Positions 1 through 7,456 are shown, counted from the stretch's first letter. The stretch: DNA of 14,823 nucleotides from Clostridia bacterium (GCA_017395885.1 JAFQNM010000005.1:1-14823), one strand, 5' to 3'. A program made the numbers and translations. The notes: a model not told the origin generated them from the sequence alone.

Positions 1-310
1 GCATACGGGAAGCGGAGCCGTTCTTGTTAAGGAAACTATCCGCTACGGCTTCGGCGTCCACCCCTCCGTTTCCGGAGTTCGCATACAGCCTCCCGCATAT
101 TTCCCTGCAAAGAAGGCAGAGCTTACCCTGAATGCCAAGGGATGCGAGATCAGCCTTTGCTACGAGGATAAGGGACAGGGCGTGAGAAAAACGGTGATCG
201 AGGGCGCAGATGGCTATGACGAAAGCTTTGATGGCCTTATGAACACCACCGTATACTTTGTTCCCACAGAAAAAATGGGCAAAAAGATCACGATCACAAT
301 TACTGACTAA
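1..310 (+). CDS. 3' end of a probable carbohydrate-active enzyme (partial)
   Basis: An open frame enters from the left edge and runs to TAA at 308-310, giving about 102 residues. The visible part starts HTGSGAVLVKET and continues through YGFGVHPSVSGVRIQPP, then a beta-rich tail ending TITITD. The GFGVHP..GVRI.P pattern followed by a strand-rich domain resembles the C-terminal all-beta region of long clostridial sugar-processing enzymes (six-hairpin glycosidases or phosphorylases). That assignment is from memory of the general pattern; the catalytic part lies outside the window. The reading frame itself is secure because it ends directly at a strong terminator and uses the same codons as the other genes. 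It has no functional link to the next operon, from which it is separated by the terminator and about 390 bases. Confidence 0.6.
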   Translation, partial: HTGSGAVLVKETIRYGFGVHPSVSGVRIQPPAYFPAKKAELTLNAKGCEISLCYEDKGQGVRKTVIEGADGYDESFDGLMNTTVYFVPTEKMGKKITITITD

Positions 311-312
311 TG

Positions 313-350
313 AAAAAGCCTTGAAAAGCGTATGCTTTTCAAGGCTTTTT
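313..350 (+). terminator. Rho-independent terminator after the partial CDS
   Basis: The arm 313-329 pairs perfectly with 334-350 (17 bp) around a GTAT loop at 330-333. The right arm ends in five T. The hairpin starts two bases after the stop codon. Because the left arm begins with five A, it could also act on the minus strand. Confidence 0.93.
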
Positions 351-683
351 GCACAGGCCTATATATTCAGTAAATTCCTTTTTTAGTTTTTGAAGTTTGA
401 AACTTGATTTGATATGTCATCCTGAGGAGATCATACTCTGTCGTTGGCGTTTGCACGTTTTTATTCTCACCGATAAGATAAATCCCCATTAGCTCTTTCC
501 CTTTTTGAAGTTTTTCAGGGTCGTAGGGGCGGATTTCATATCCGCCTCTACAAGTTACAAGTTATCCTGCCCGTAAAGCCGGAATTTGAACTTTCTTTTA
601 CAAGCATTAGCGTTCATTTATATGGCAGGTTTGGCTTTAGGCAGGGATGGCTTTCTCTTTTTTTAAAAAATCCTCGCCGCCTC
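351..683. other. Gene-free spacer
   Basis: About 330 bases between the terminator and the asnB promoter. I see no open frame with a ribosome site, no tRNA or T-box-like structure (no T-box TGGNACCGCG sequence), and no other RNA gene. It holds an imperfect GGGGCGGAT palindrome at 523-551 and a segment around 415-445 (GTCATCCTGAGGAG) that looks like the dispersed extragenic repeats common in clostridial genomes. It may be degenerate repeat debris. Confidence 0.5.
523..551. repeat. Palindromic extragenic element (REP-like)
   Basis: GTAGGGGCGGAT at 523-534 is an inverted copy of 540-551 around a TTCAT loop, with a single mismatch (G opposite T, so it can wobble-pair in RNA). No T tract follows, so it is not a standard terminator. 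Similar GTAGGGGCGGAT palindromes occur as dispersed units in Clostridia as far as I recall. Only one copy is present in this window, so the repeat status is inference. Confidence 0.45.
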
Positions 684-712
684 TTCCTTTTTTATATATT
701 ATATGCTATAAT
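684..712 (+). promoter_or_regulatory. Promoter of the asnB-amidohydrolase operon
   Basis: A perfect TATAAT lies at 707-712 and is preceded by TG at 704-705, making an extended -10 (TGCTATAAT). The -35 position at 684-689 (TTCCTT) is poor, which is usual for extended -10 promoters. Transcription would start near 719, giving a leader of about 30 bases with no room for a riboswitch or attenuator. Confidence 0.7.
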
Positions 713-733
713 ATTATGAATAATTATTTTAAC

Positions 734-740
734 AAAGAGG
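734..740 (+). promoter_or_regulatory. Ribosome binding site that fixes the asnB start
   Basis: AAAGAGG lies 7 bases before ATG at 748 but only 1 base before the upstream in-frame ATG at 742. It therefore selects 748, which puts the catalytic cysteine at residue 2. Confidence 0.85.
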
Positions 741-747
741 TATGGTT

Positions 748-2583
748 ATGTGCGGATTTGTTGGTTTTACAGGTAATATCGTCAACCGCGCGGAGGTGCT
801 TCGCAAAATGGCTGACAGGATCATACACCGTGGCCCCGATATGGAGGGCTACCACACAAGCGGCGAGGGTGAGGCTGACTCTGTCTCTCTCGGCTTCCGC
901 CGTCTTTCCATTATTGACCTTGCTGACGGTGCTCAGCCTATGTACAACGAGGACCGCACCGTTGTTTCCGTTTTCAACGGTGAAATATACAACTTTATGG
1001 ACATCCGCCACGAGCTTATCGCCAAGGGCCACGTTTTTAAGACCCGCTGCGACTCTGAGGTCATCGTTCACGGCTTTGAGGAATACGGAACAGGCCTTGC
1101 TGCTAAGCTTCGCGGTATGTTTGCCTTCGCCGTTTGGGATACGAAAACCAATTCTCTCTACGGCGCCCGTGACTTTTTCGGCATCAAGCCCTATTACTAT
1201 ACAAAAACTCCCTCCGGTCTCGTTTTCGGCTCTGAGATCAAAAGCTTCCTCGAGCATCCCGATTTCAGACGTGAGGTGAACCCTGAGGCTCTGCGCCCCT
1301 ATCTCACCTTCCAGTACAGCGCTATGGAGGAGACCTTCTTCAAGGGCACCTTCAAGCTCCCCGCCGCTCACTGGTTCACCTACAAAAACGGTGAAATGCA
1401 CGTTGAGCGCTACTGGGACGTTGATTTTACAAAAAAGACCTCCCTCTCCTACGATGAAAGCGCAGAGGAGATAGACCGCAGAGTACGTGAGTCTGTTAAG
1501 GCTCACCGTATCAGCGACGTTAAGGTTGGCTCCTTCCTCTCCGGAGGTGTGGACTCCAGCTATATCACCGCCTGCCTTATGCCTAACGACACCTTCTCGG
1601 TCGGCTTCGAAAGCACCGACGGCACCGCTCGCTTTGACGAAACAACGGAGGCTGCCGAGCTTTCCCGTATTCTGAACATCAAAAATCACTGCGATATGCT
1701 CACCAAGGAGCGCTGCCTTGAGGCCTTTGCTGATATCCAATACCATATGGATGAGCCTCAGTCCAACCCATCCTCCGTTCCCCTCTACTTCCTTGCACGC
1801 CTTGCCAAGGAGCACGTTACCGTTGTTCTCTCAGGCGAGGGCGCCGATGAGATATACGGCGGCTATGAGTGGTACGATGAGACCTCCTCAATGAGAAAAT
1901 ACAAGAAGATTCCCGGCCCCATCCGCCGTGCCTCCTCAAGCATTGCCCAGCGCCTGCCCTACTTCAAGGGCCACGATTTCATAATCAAGGGCTCCGGCCG
2001 ACCTGAGGACTGGTTTATCGGTCAGGCTCTCGTCTTTGACGAGAAGGAGGCCTACGACATCCTTAAGCCTAAATACAGAGTAGGCCCCTCGGCACGTGAG
2101 GTTGCGGCTCCTATTTACGACAGAGTCAAGGGTCTCTCCGAGCTTGAGAAAAAGCAGTATCTCGATCTTAACCTCTGGCTACCCGGAGATATTCTCCTCA
2201 AGGCCGACAAAATGAGCATGGCTCACTCCCTTGAGCTTCGAGTTCCCTATCTCGACCGCTTCGTTATGGAGGAGGCTGCTGCCTACCCCGCATCCTATAA
2301 GATCGCAGGCGACACAAAGGCCGTTCTCCGTACCGCCGCAAACAAGACCCTGCCCGATGAATGGGCAAACAGAAAGAAAAAGGGTTTCCCCGTTCCCATC
2401 GTTCAGTGGCTGCAGGACCCCGCCTTTGCCGCTAAGGTAAGGAGCGCCTTTGAATCTGATATTGCCGCTGAATACTTCGATCAGGAAAAGCTCATCGGTC
2501 TCCTCTCAGACGTTCCCCACCACCGCCGAAAGATCTGGACCGCATACACATTCCTTGTATGGCACTCTCAGTTCATTGGCTGA
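748..2583 (+). CDS. asnB: Glutamine-dependent asparagine synthetase-like amidotransferase (AsnB/AsnH type)
   Basis: A 611-residue class II glutamine amidotransferase fused to an ATP-dependent asparagine synthetase domain. It would transfer ammonia from glutamine to a carboxyl group activated as an acyl-adenylate. The start at 748 gives MCGFVGF with Cys2 as N-terminal nucleophile after Met removal. The glutaminase half shows RRLSIIDL (51-58), NGEIYN (78-83) and CDSE (101-104). The synthetase half has the PP-loop SGGVDSS (265-271), SGEGADEIYGGY and LELRVPYLD. The C-terminal KKKGFPVP motif is also conserved, so all parts expected for activity are present. It is first in a five-gene operon with a ligase, a racemase and a MurE-type enzyme. 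By analogy with L. lactis AsnH, it may amidate D-Asp in a cell-wall cross-bridge rather than make free L-asparagine. The family is certain; the substrate is inferred. Confidence 0.95.
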   Translation: MCGFVGFTGNIVNRAEVLRKMADRIIHRGPDMEGYHTSGEGEADSVSLGFRRLSIIDLADGAQPMYNEDRTVVSVFNGEIYNFMDIRHELIAKGHVFKTRCDSEVIVHGFEEYGTGLAAKLRGMFAFAVWDTKTNSLYGARDFFGIKPYYYTKTPSGLVFGSEIKSFLEHPDFRREVNPEALRPYLTFQYSAMEETFFKGTFKLPAAHWFTYKNGEMHVERYWDVDFTKKTSLSYDESAEEIDRRVRESVKAHRISDVKVGSFLSGGVDSSYITACLMPNDTFSVGFESTDGTARFDETTEAAELSRILNIKNHCDMLTKERCLEAFADIQYHMDEPQSNPSSVPLYFLARLAKEHVTVVLSGEGADEIYGGYEWYDETSSMRKYKKIPGPIRRASSSIAQRLPYFKGHDFIIKGSGRPEDWFIGQALVFDEKEAYDILKPKYRVGPSAREVAAPIYDRVKGLSELEKKQYLDLNLWLPGDILLKADKMSMAHSLELRVPYLDRFVMEEAAAYPASYKIAGDTKAVLRTAANKTLPDEWANRKKKGFPVPIVQWLQDPAFAAKVRSAFESDIAAEYFDQEKLIGLLSDVPHHRRKIWTAYTFLVWHSQFIG

Positions 2584-2608
2584 TAAGGACTAAATTAGAG
2601 GTATAACT

Positions 2609-3838
2609 ATGGTAAACAATATAATTCCCGTTTTTCTCGGCGCCGATCTTAACTGCTATAACTTTGCCAGAGCCTTCCACGAGGCTTACGGCGTTAAATC
2701 CTACGCCTTCGGCCGCTATGAGATCTCTGCCACCAAGTATTCCAAAATAATAAACTTCTCCGTTGTTCCCGATATCGACAACGAGGATACCATGATAAAG
2801 GTGCTCACCGACTTTGCTAAAGAGCACCAGGGTGCAAAAATGTACCTCTTCGGCTGCACGGATGATTATGCGGCTATGATAATCCGCAGAAAGGCCGAGC
2901 TACCTCAGTTCATTGCCCCCTCTCCCTCTGCCGATCTCTATACCTCCATCCAGAAAAAGGCTGAGTTTTATGAGGTTTGCGAAAAATTCGGCATTCCCTA
3001 TCCCGATACGGTAGTTCTCTCCTCCGTTCCCGAGGAGACCGCCGTTACCGCCGAGGCTCTCGGCTTTGATTACCCCATCGTTGTAAAGCCCTCCTCCAGC
3101 GTTGATTACTGGAAATTCCCCTTTGACGGAATGAAAAAGGTCTACTTCGCAAAGGATCCTGCAGATACCGTTCGTATTGCAGGTGAGATATACGGCTCAG
3201 GCTATCCCGACCGCCTCATTCTTCAAAAGGTGGTTCCCGGCGGCGACTCACATATGAGAGTTCTCACCGCCTTCTCAGACGAAAACGGCAAGGTGAGGGC
3301 TATGTGCCTCGGCCACACTATGATCGAGGAGCACACCCCCAAGGGTCTCGGAAACCACGCCGCCATAGTAACGGAGCCCGTTTCAGACTATGCCTTTGCA
3401 GAGAACATCAAGAATATGCTTGAGGCCCTTCACTACACAGGCTTTTCCAACTTTGACATCAAATATACAGGCGAGGGCAACGATTTCAGAGTGTTTGAGA
3501 TCAACCTCCGCCAGGGCAGAAGCAACTTCTACGTTACAAGCTGCGGTATGAACATCGCCCGTCTTGCCGTTGAAAAATGGGCAGACGGCGGCAGCGATTG
3601 CACACTTAACGAAAACCGCCACTTCTGGCATTTCGTTCCCGCATCCGTTGCATTTGAGTATACAGAGGACAAAAAGCTGGTCGAGACTGCCAAAAAGCTG
3701 AAAAGAGAGGGAAAGAGCACCTCTTCCCTCAGCTACAAGCACGACCTCTTTATGAATCCTCTCCGTGCTGCCTGCGTTTTCGTTATGAGCCACAGGCAGA
3801 AGAAAAAGTTTAAGATATATTACCCTAAGAACAGCTGA
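2609..3838 (+). CDS. ATP-grasp carboxylate-amine ligase, probable D-aspartate ligase
   Basis: A 409-residue protein with the ATP-grasp layout: an N-terminal Rossmann-like part (IIPVFLGADLNCYNFARAF, residues 5-23), the nucleotide-binding segment YPIVVKPSSS (155-164, Lys160), and the metal/phosphate segment FEINLRQGRSN (296-306, Glu297 and Asn299). Such enzymes form an acyl-phosphate and ligate it to an amine. Length and several stretches (FYEVCEKFGIPYP, MRVLTAF, MCLGH, YTGFSNFD) match what I recall of D-aspartate ligases Aslfm/AslA, which attach D-Asp through its beta-carboxyl to the epsilon-amine of stem-peptide Lys in enterococci and lactococci. The racemase next door would supply D-Asp. AGAGG at 2597-2601 lies 7 bases before the ATG, and the gap from asnB is 25 bases. 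The family is firm; the substrate is inferred from resemblance and context. Confidence 0.85.
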   Translation: MVNNIIPVFLGADLNCYNFARAFHEAYGVKSYAFGRYEISATKYSKIINFSVVPDIDNEDTMIKVLTDFAKEHQGAKMYLFGCTDDYAAMIIRRKAELPQFIAPSPSADLYTSIQKKAEFYEVCEKFGIPYPDTVVLSSVPEETAVTAEALGFDYPIVVKPSSSVDYWKFPFDGMKKVYFAKDPADTVRIAGEIYGSGYPDRLILQKVVPGGDSHMRVLTAFSDENGKVRAMCLGHTMIEEHTPKGLGNHAAIVTEPVSDYAFAENIKNMLEALHYTGFSNFDIKYTGEGNDFRVFEINLRQGRSNFYVTSCGMNIARLAVEKWADGGSDCTLNENRHFWHFVPASVAFEYTEDKKLVETAKKLKREGKSTSSLSYKHDLFMNPLRAACVFVMSHRQKKKFKIYYPKNS

Positions 3839-3866
3839 AAGGCTACCGTCATTCTTCATTTTTCCG

Positions 3867-3873
3867 AAAGGAG
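3867..3873 (+). promoter_or_regulatory. Ribosome binding site that fixes the racemase start
   Basis: AAAGGAG overlaps an in-frame GTG at 3873, which therefore cannot be the start, and lies 8 bases ahead of ATG at 3882. The start is placed at 3882. Confidence 0.8.
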
Positions 3874-3881
3874 TGTCCGAT

Positions 3882-4616
3882 ATGAACACAATAAAGCGTC
3901 CCCTCCTCGGTATTCTCGGAGGCCTCGGCCCCATGGCAAGCGCATATTTTTATGAGCTGATCACCGCTCATACCAAGGCAGGCTGCGACCAGGACCATAT
4001 CGACATTATCCTCTCCTCACGGGCCTCCACACCGGACAGAACTGCCTTTATTACAGGCAGAAGCCTTGAAAGCCCTCTGCCCTATATGATAGAGGACGCC
4101 AAAAGGCTGGACGTTTACGGAGCTGACGTTATCGTTATCCCCTGCAATACTGCCCACTACTTCGTTGAAGAGGTGAGGGCAAACGTTTCTGTTCCCGTTC
4201 CCAGCATCATTGAGGAAACAAGCCTGCACCTGAAGCAGGCCGGCTACAAAAAGGCCGGTATTATGGCAACCTCAGGCACCGTTTCCTCCGGCTCCTATCA
4301 GGAGCAGCTGAAAAGCCTGGGCCTGTCATATGCCGTTCCCGATGAGGCGCACCAGCAGTATCTCCACGAGCTGATCTATGACGACGTTAAAAGCGGAAGA
4401 GATCCCGATATTGAAAAGTTCTATGCCGTTGCAAGGCATTTGACCGAAAAGGGCTGCGATAAGCTTATTCTCGGCTGCACCGAGCTCTCTCTCATAAATC
4501 GCGCCGTTGGCAACGACAGCCTCTTCTGCGATTCGCTGGAGGTGCTGGCATACACCGCTATCACAGCCTGCCAAAGCACACCCATCGGCTTTTCTGAGGA
4601 TTTTGAACAAAGGTGA
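3882..4616 (+). CDS. racD: Aspartate/glutamate racemase family protein, probable aspartate racemase
   Basis: A 244-residue PLP-independent amino-acid racemase that would interconvert L- and D-Asp (or Glu) by a two-cysteine mechanism. Both catalytic cysteines are present in their usual settings: PCNTAH with Cys88 in the N-terminal half and LGCTEL with Cys199 in the C-terminal half. The GILGGLGPMAS opening (residues 10-20) is typical of the Asp racemase branch rather than of MurI glutamate racemases. It lies 43 bases after the ATP-grasp ligase and 3 bases before the MurE-type gene, so it is probably translationally coupled to the latter. In this context its likely job is to supply D-Asp to the ligase. 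It could instead be a broad-specificity or glutamate racemase. Family certain, substrate moderately sure. Confidence 0.88.
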   Translation: MNTIKRPLLGILGGLGPMASAYFYELITAHTKAGCDQDHIDIILSSRASTPDRTAFITGRSLESPLPYMIEDAKRLDVYGADVIVIPCNTAHYFVEEVRANVSVPVPSIIEETSLHLKQAGYKKAGIMATSGTVSSGSYQEQLKSLGLSYAVPDEAHQQYLHELIYDDVKSGRDPDIEKFYAVARHLTEKGCDKLILGCTELSLINRAVGNDSLFCDSLEVLAYTAITACQSTPIGFSEDFEQR

Positions 4617-4619
4617 ACC

Positions 4620-6080
4620 ATGAAGCTTTCTGAACTGATAAAAAACATCCCCCATTCGGGAGATGGCGATATTGAAATTGAAAAGATCGAATACAACTCC
4701 CTGAAATCTGCCGAGGGAGACCTTTTCGTCTGCCTGCCCGGCGCCAAAAGAGACGGCCACGATTTTGCCCCCGGAGCATATGAGCGTGGCACCCGTGCAT
4801 TTCTCGTTGAGCACACCGTTGACCTGCCTGCCGATGCCGTTCAGATAATCACCCCCGATACAAGAGCCGCTCTTGCCACCCTTGCCGCAGATTTTTACGG
4901 CAACCCTGCAGACAAGCTCCATATCATAGGCATTACCGGCACAAAGGGCAAAACAACAACGGCTCTGCTCGTAAGCTCTATTCTTAATGCAGCAAACAAA
5001 AACTGTGCATATATCGGCTCGAACGGCGTTATCATCAACGGCCGCCATATCGAAACCGTTAACACCACCCCCGAAAGCCTCCAGCTCCACCACTTCTTCT
5101 CCATGATGGTCGAGGAGGGCGTGGAATATGCGGTGCTTGAGGTATCCTCTCAGGCACTGATGCACAACAGAGTAGACGGCATACCCTTTGAGGTGACGGC
5201 ATACACCAACCTCTCTCCCGACCATATCGGCGAGGGAGAGCACGCAGATTTCGAGGAATATAAAAACGCCAAAAAGCGCCTTTTTGACAGGTTTTGTGCA
5301 AGGGCTGCAGTTTATAACGCAGACGACCCATACTCTGAATATATGATAAGCGGTCACACAGGCGAGAGGATATCCTTCTCCCTTGAGGGCAGTGCTGATC
5401 TCTCCGCCACAGAGCCAAGGCTTTACAGGGAAGAGACCTCTCTCGGTATCTCCTTTGATTGCAGGGCAAGCACCGCCGAAATTCCCGTCCGTCTTATGAC
5501 TCCCGGCACCTTCAGCGTGTACAACGGCCTTTGCGCCATGGGAATATGCTCCTGCTTCGGCGTTTCTGCAGAGGAGTGTGCAGCCGCTCTCGCACGCACA
5601 CCGGTTCAGGGCAGATTCGAGATAGTTGAGGGCACACCGGGGATCACCTTCGTTATTGATTATTCCCACAACGGCATCAGCCTTACCAAGGCTCTCCTTA
5701 CCCTACGCGAATACGAGCCGGAAAGACTTATTTGCGTTTTCGGCAGCGTTGGAGGCAGAACAGAATGCCGCCGCAAAGAGCTGGCAGAGGCCGCCTCTCA
5801 GTATGCGGATTACTCTATCATCACATCTGACAACCCGGATTTTGAAGACCCCGACAACGTTATCCGAGATATTGCCTCCTTTATGGGCGATGCGGAATAT
5901 GAATGCATTACAGACAGAAAAGAAGCTATTGAAAAAGCCGTTTCCATTGCAAAAAGCGGAGATATTATCCTCTTTGCGGGAAAGGGCCACGAAACGTATC
6001 AGCTTATATGCGGCGAAAAGGTCCCCTTCTCTGAGAGAGATATTATTGAGGAGGCCGCGGCCGCTCTTGCACTTAACTAA
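4620..6080 (+). CDS. MurE-family UDP-MurNAc-tripeptide ligase with non-DAP specificity motif
   Basis: A 486-residue Mur ligase that adds the third stem-peptide residue to UDP-MurNAc-L-Ala-D-Glu. The N-terminal UMP-binding domain contains GDLFVCLPG (33-41) and DGHDF. The central ATPase has the P-loop GTKGKTTT (107-114), NTTPESL, EVSSQAL and the AKKRLF segment whose Lys218 fits the carbamylated lysine. The C-terminal domain carries DYSHNG (347-352), GSVGGR and GKGHE. The amino-acid specificity motif reads DNPD (404-407) instead of the DNPR of diaminopimelate-adding enzymes, so Lys, ornithine or another amine is expected. SSQAL in place of SSHAL resembles, as I recall it, streptococcal lysine-type MurE. 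AAAGGTGA (4609-4616) overlaps the racemase stop and serves as its ribosome site. It may be the only murE of the genome or a second paralogue. Confidence 0.88.
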   Translation: MKLSELIKNIPHSGDGDIEIEKIEYNSLKSAEGDLFVCLPGAKRDGHDFAPGAYERGTRAFLVEHTVDLPADAVQIITPDTRAALATLAADFYGNPADKLHIIGITGTKGKTTTALLVSSILNAANKNCAYIGSNGVIINGRHIETVNTTPESLQLHHFFSMMVEEGVEYAVLEVSSQALMHNRVDGIPFEVTAYTNLSPDHIGEGEHADFEEYKNAKKRLFDRFCARAAVYNADDPYSEYMISGHTGERISFSLEGSADLSATEPRLYREETSLGISFDCRASTAEIPVRLMTPGTFSVYNGLCAMGICSCFGVSAEECAAALARTPVQGRFEIVEGTPGITFVIDYSHNGISLTKALLTLREYEPERLICVFGSVGGRTECRRKELAEAASQYADYSIITSDNPDFEDPDNVIRDIASFMGDAEYECITDRKEAIEKAVSIAKSGDIILFAGKGHETYQLICGEKVPFSERDIIEEAAAALALN

Positions 6081-6085
6081 CTATT

Positions 6086-6865
6086 ATGAGCTTTGAAATT
6101 ATTGATTTTCACACTCACCCCTTTCTCACGCCTCTGACAAACATTTGCGATCATACCGACGTTTTCGATATGGACACGGATTATACCGTGGAGCTTATGA
6201 AGGGACTTGGCGTATCCCGCATTTGCGGCAGCGTTGCCTTTGTTGGCGAATACGGCAGCTGCTGGTGGGATAAGATACGCCACAACAACGACGAGGCTCT
6301 CAGGCTTCGTGAAATATACGGAGATTTCTATATCCCCGGCTTTCACGTTCATCCCGACTACGTTCGCGAATCTATGGAGGAGATCGAGCGTATGCACGCC
6401 ATGGGTATTGATCTTATAGGCGAGCTCGTTCCTTATCTGGACGGTTGGGGGAGCTTTACAAACAAGAACTTTTATGAGATCCTCAGCCTTGCCGAGGAAT
6501 ATGAAATGACCCTCAGCCTCCATAGCGGCGAGGTGCCCGAGCAGGGTATGCTTGCAGAGCATTTCCCCCGCCTCAAGGTCGTTTCTGCCCACCCCGGCGA
6601 ATACCACGATTTTATGCGCCACGTTGAGTGGATGAAGCGCTGCGATAACTTCTATCTGGATATTTCCGGCTACGGAGTTTTCCGCCACGGTATGCTCAGA
6701 TCAGGCATAGACAAATGCTCGGCAGAGAAATTTCTCTTCGGCTCGGATTACCCCACCTGCAATCCTGCAATGTATATCGGTGCGGTCACACTGGACCCCT
6801 CCATCAAGGATTCTGAGCGTGAGCTTATACTTTCGGGCAACGCAAAAAGAATACTCGGACTTTAA
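6086..6865 (+). CDS. Amidohydrolase-related TIM-barrel metal-dependent hydrolase
   Basis: A 259-residue protein of the amidohydrolase 2 type. The metal ligands are in order: DFHTH (residues 7-11), His146 in LHSGE, His169 in SAHPG and Asp221 in GSDYP. A conserved C-terminal NAKRILGL closes the barrel. Such enzymes hydrolyse C-N bonds or decarboxylate small acids; no substrate can be read from the sequence. The ATG is only 5 bases after the MurE stop and has no good Shine-Dalgarno sequence, so translation probably depends on ribosomes leaving murE. It is the last gene before the operon terminator, and the tight packing suggests a role in the same pathway, for instance trimming or recycling a peptide or amide intermediate. 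That role is a guess. Confidence 0.85.
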   Translation: MSFEIIDFHTHPFLTPLTNICDHTDVFDMDTDYTVELMKGLGVSRICGSVAFVGEYGSCWWDKIRHNNDEALRLREIYGDFYIPGFHVHPDYVRESMEEIERMHAMGIDLIGELVPYLDGWGSFTNKNFYEILSLAEEYEMTLSLHSGEVPEQGMLAEHFPRLKVVSAHPGEYHDFMRHVEWMKRCDNFYLDISGYGVFRHGMLRSGIDKCSAEKFLFGSDYPTCNPAMYIGAVTLDPSIKDSERELILSGNAKRILGL

Positions 6866-6869
6866 ATGC

Positions 6870-6907
6870 AAACAGAAATCCCCTGATTTATCAGGGGATT
6901 TCTGTTT
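6870..6907. terminator. Bidirectional terminator between convergent genes
   Basis: A perfect 17-bp stem (6870-6886 with 6891-6907, loop TTTA) lies between the amidohydrolase stop at 6865 and the ECF gene stop at 6911. T runs follow the plus-strand arm, and the A run at the left gives a short T run on the minus strand. It can serve both transcripts. Confidence 0.92.
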
Positions 6908-6910
6908 TTA

Positions 6911-7447
6911 TTACAAAACAAGGCCAAGATCGGTGCCTGAGTGCCTCATTATGTTTTTGTTATGAGAGAGCAGGCTGACAAGCACCGTTGAGCAGGCGAT
7001 TCCTACCGCAGCCTGAATGAGGTTTCCCGTTATATTGGGAAGGGCTCCTGCAGGAGAGTACAGTATGCATTCAAGGACAAAATAGCCGCCAACCATTACG
7101 GCCTCTGCCGCCACGGATGCAACAAGCGCCATGGGTACGGCTGCCTTCGTTTTTGAAAAGCGGCGGAATATGAGGATATACACGGTCGCCATCAGCCCCT
7201 TTATCACAAAGGTTGCAGGCGCATAAATACCGTATCCGAGGATCAAGTCGGCAAGGGCGCTGCCAAGCCCTGCCGCAAAAAAGCCCCAAAGCGGGCCCAC
7301 AAAGAAGGCGCAGGCTGCAATAAGCGTATCTCCAAGATTTGCATAGCCGCCGTTTCCGAGAGGGATGGGAAGCGCGGCTGTGGCAACGCAGATAAGTGCA
7401 CAAAAAAGTGATGCCGTTACAAGCCTCTTCAAATCTGTTTTCTTCAA
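6911..7447 (-). CDS. ECF transporter S component (substrate-specific vitamin/precursor uptake subunit)
   Basis: A strongly hydrophobic protein of 178 residues with about six membrane segments, matching the size and layout of S components of energy-coupling-factor transporters. It shows the family pattern GGYANLGDTLI, then FVGPLWGFFAAGLGSALADL and YAPATFVIKGLMA. S components bind a vitamin or precursor and share an ATPase/T module encoded elsewhere; neither is present here. This subgroup resembles the hydroxymethylpyrimidine/pyridoxine type, but the ligand cannot be fixed. I place the start at TTG 7447 (MKKTDLKRL) because AAAGG on the minus strand (7459-7463) lies 11 bases from it but only 2 bases from ATG at 7456. 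Starting at that ATG would add three residues. Confidence 0.85.
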   Translation of the reverse strand: MKKTDLKRLVTASLFCALICVATAALPIPLGNGGYANLGDTLIAACAFFVGPLWGFFAAGLGSALADLILGYGIYAPATFVIKGLMATVYILIFRRFSKTKAAVPMALVASVAAEAVMVGGYFVLECILYSPAGALPNITGNLIQAAVGIACSTVLVSLLSHNKNIMRHSGTDLGLVL

Positions 7448-7456
7448 AAAAGTCAT

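Noticed and set aside
351..741. T-box or other amino-acid-responsive leader ahead of asnB
   Set aside because: The leader after the extended -10 is only about 30 bases, and no T-box sequence or antiterminator pairing is present in the spacer.
742..747. Upstream ATG as the asnB start
   Set aside because: It would leave only 1 base to the ribosome site and put two residues before the catalytic Met-Cys, blocking the N-terminal nucleophile.
724..1815. Long minus-strand open frame opposite asnB (363 codons)
   Set aside because: It is the antisense shadow of a certain gene. Composition follows the plus-strand codons and the protein has no family pattern.
4326..5669. Long minus-strand open frame opposite the racemase and MurE genes (447 codons)
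   Set aside because: It crosses two well-identified plus-strand genes and has no motif. It arises from the codon bias of those genes.
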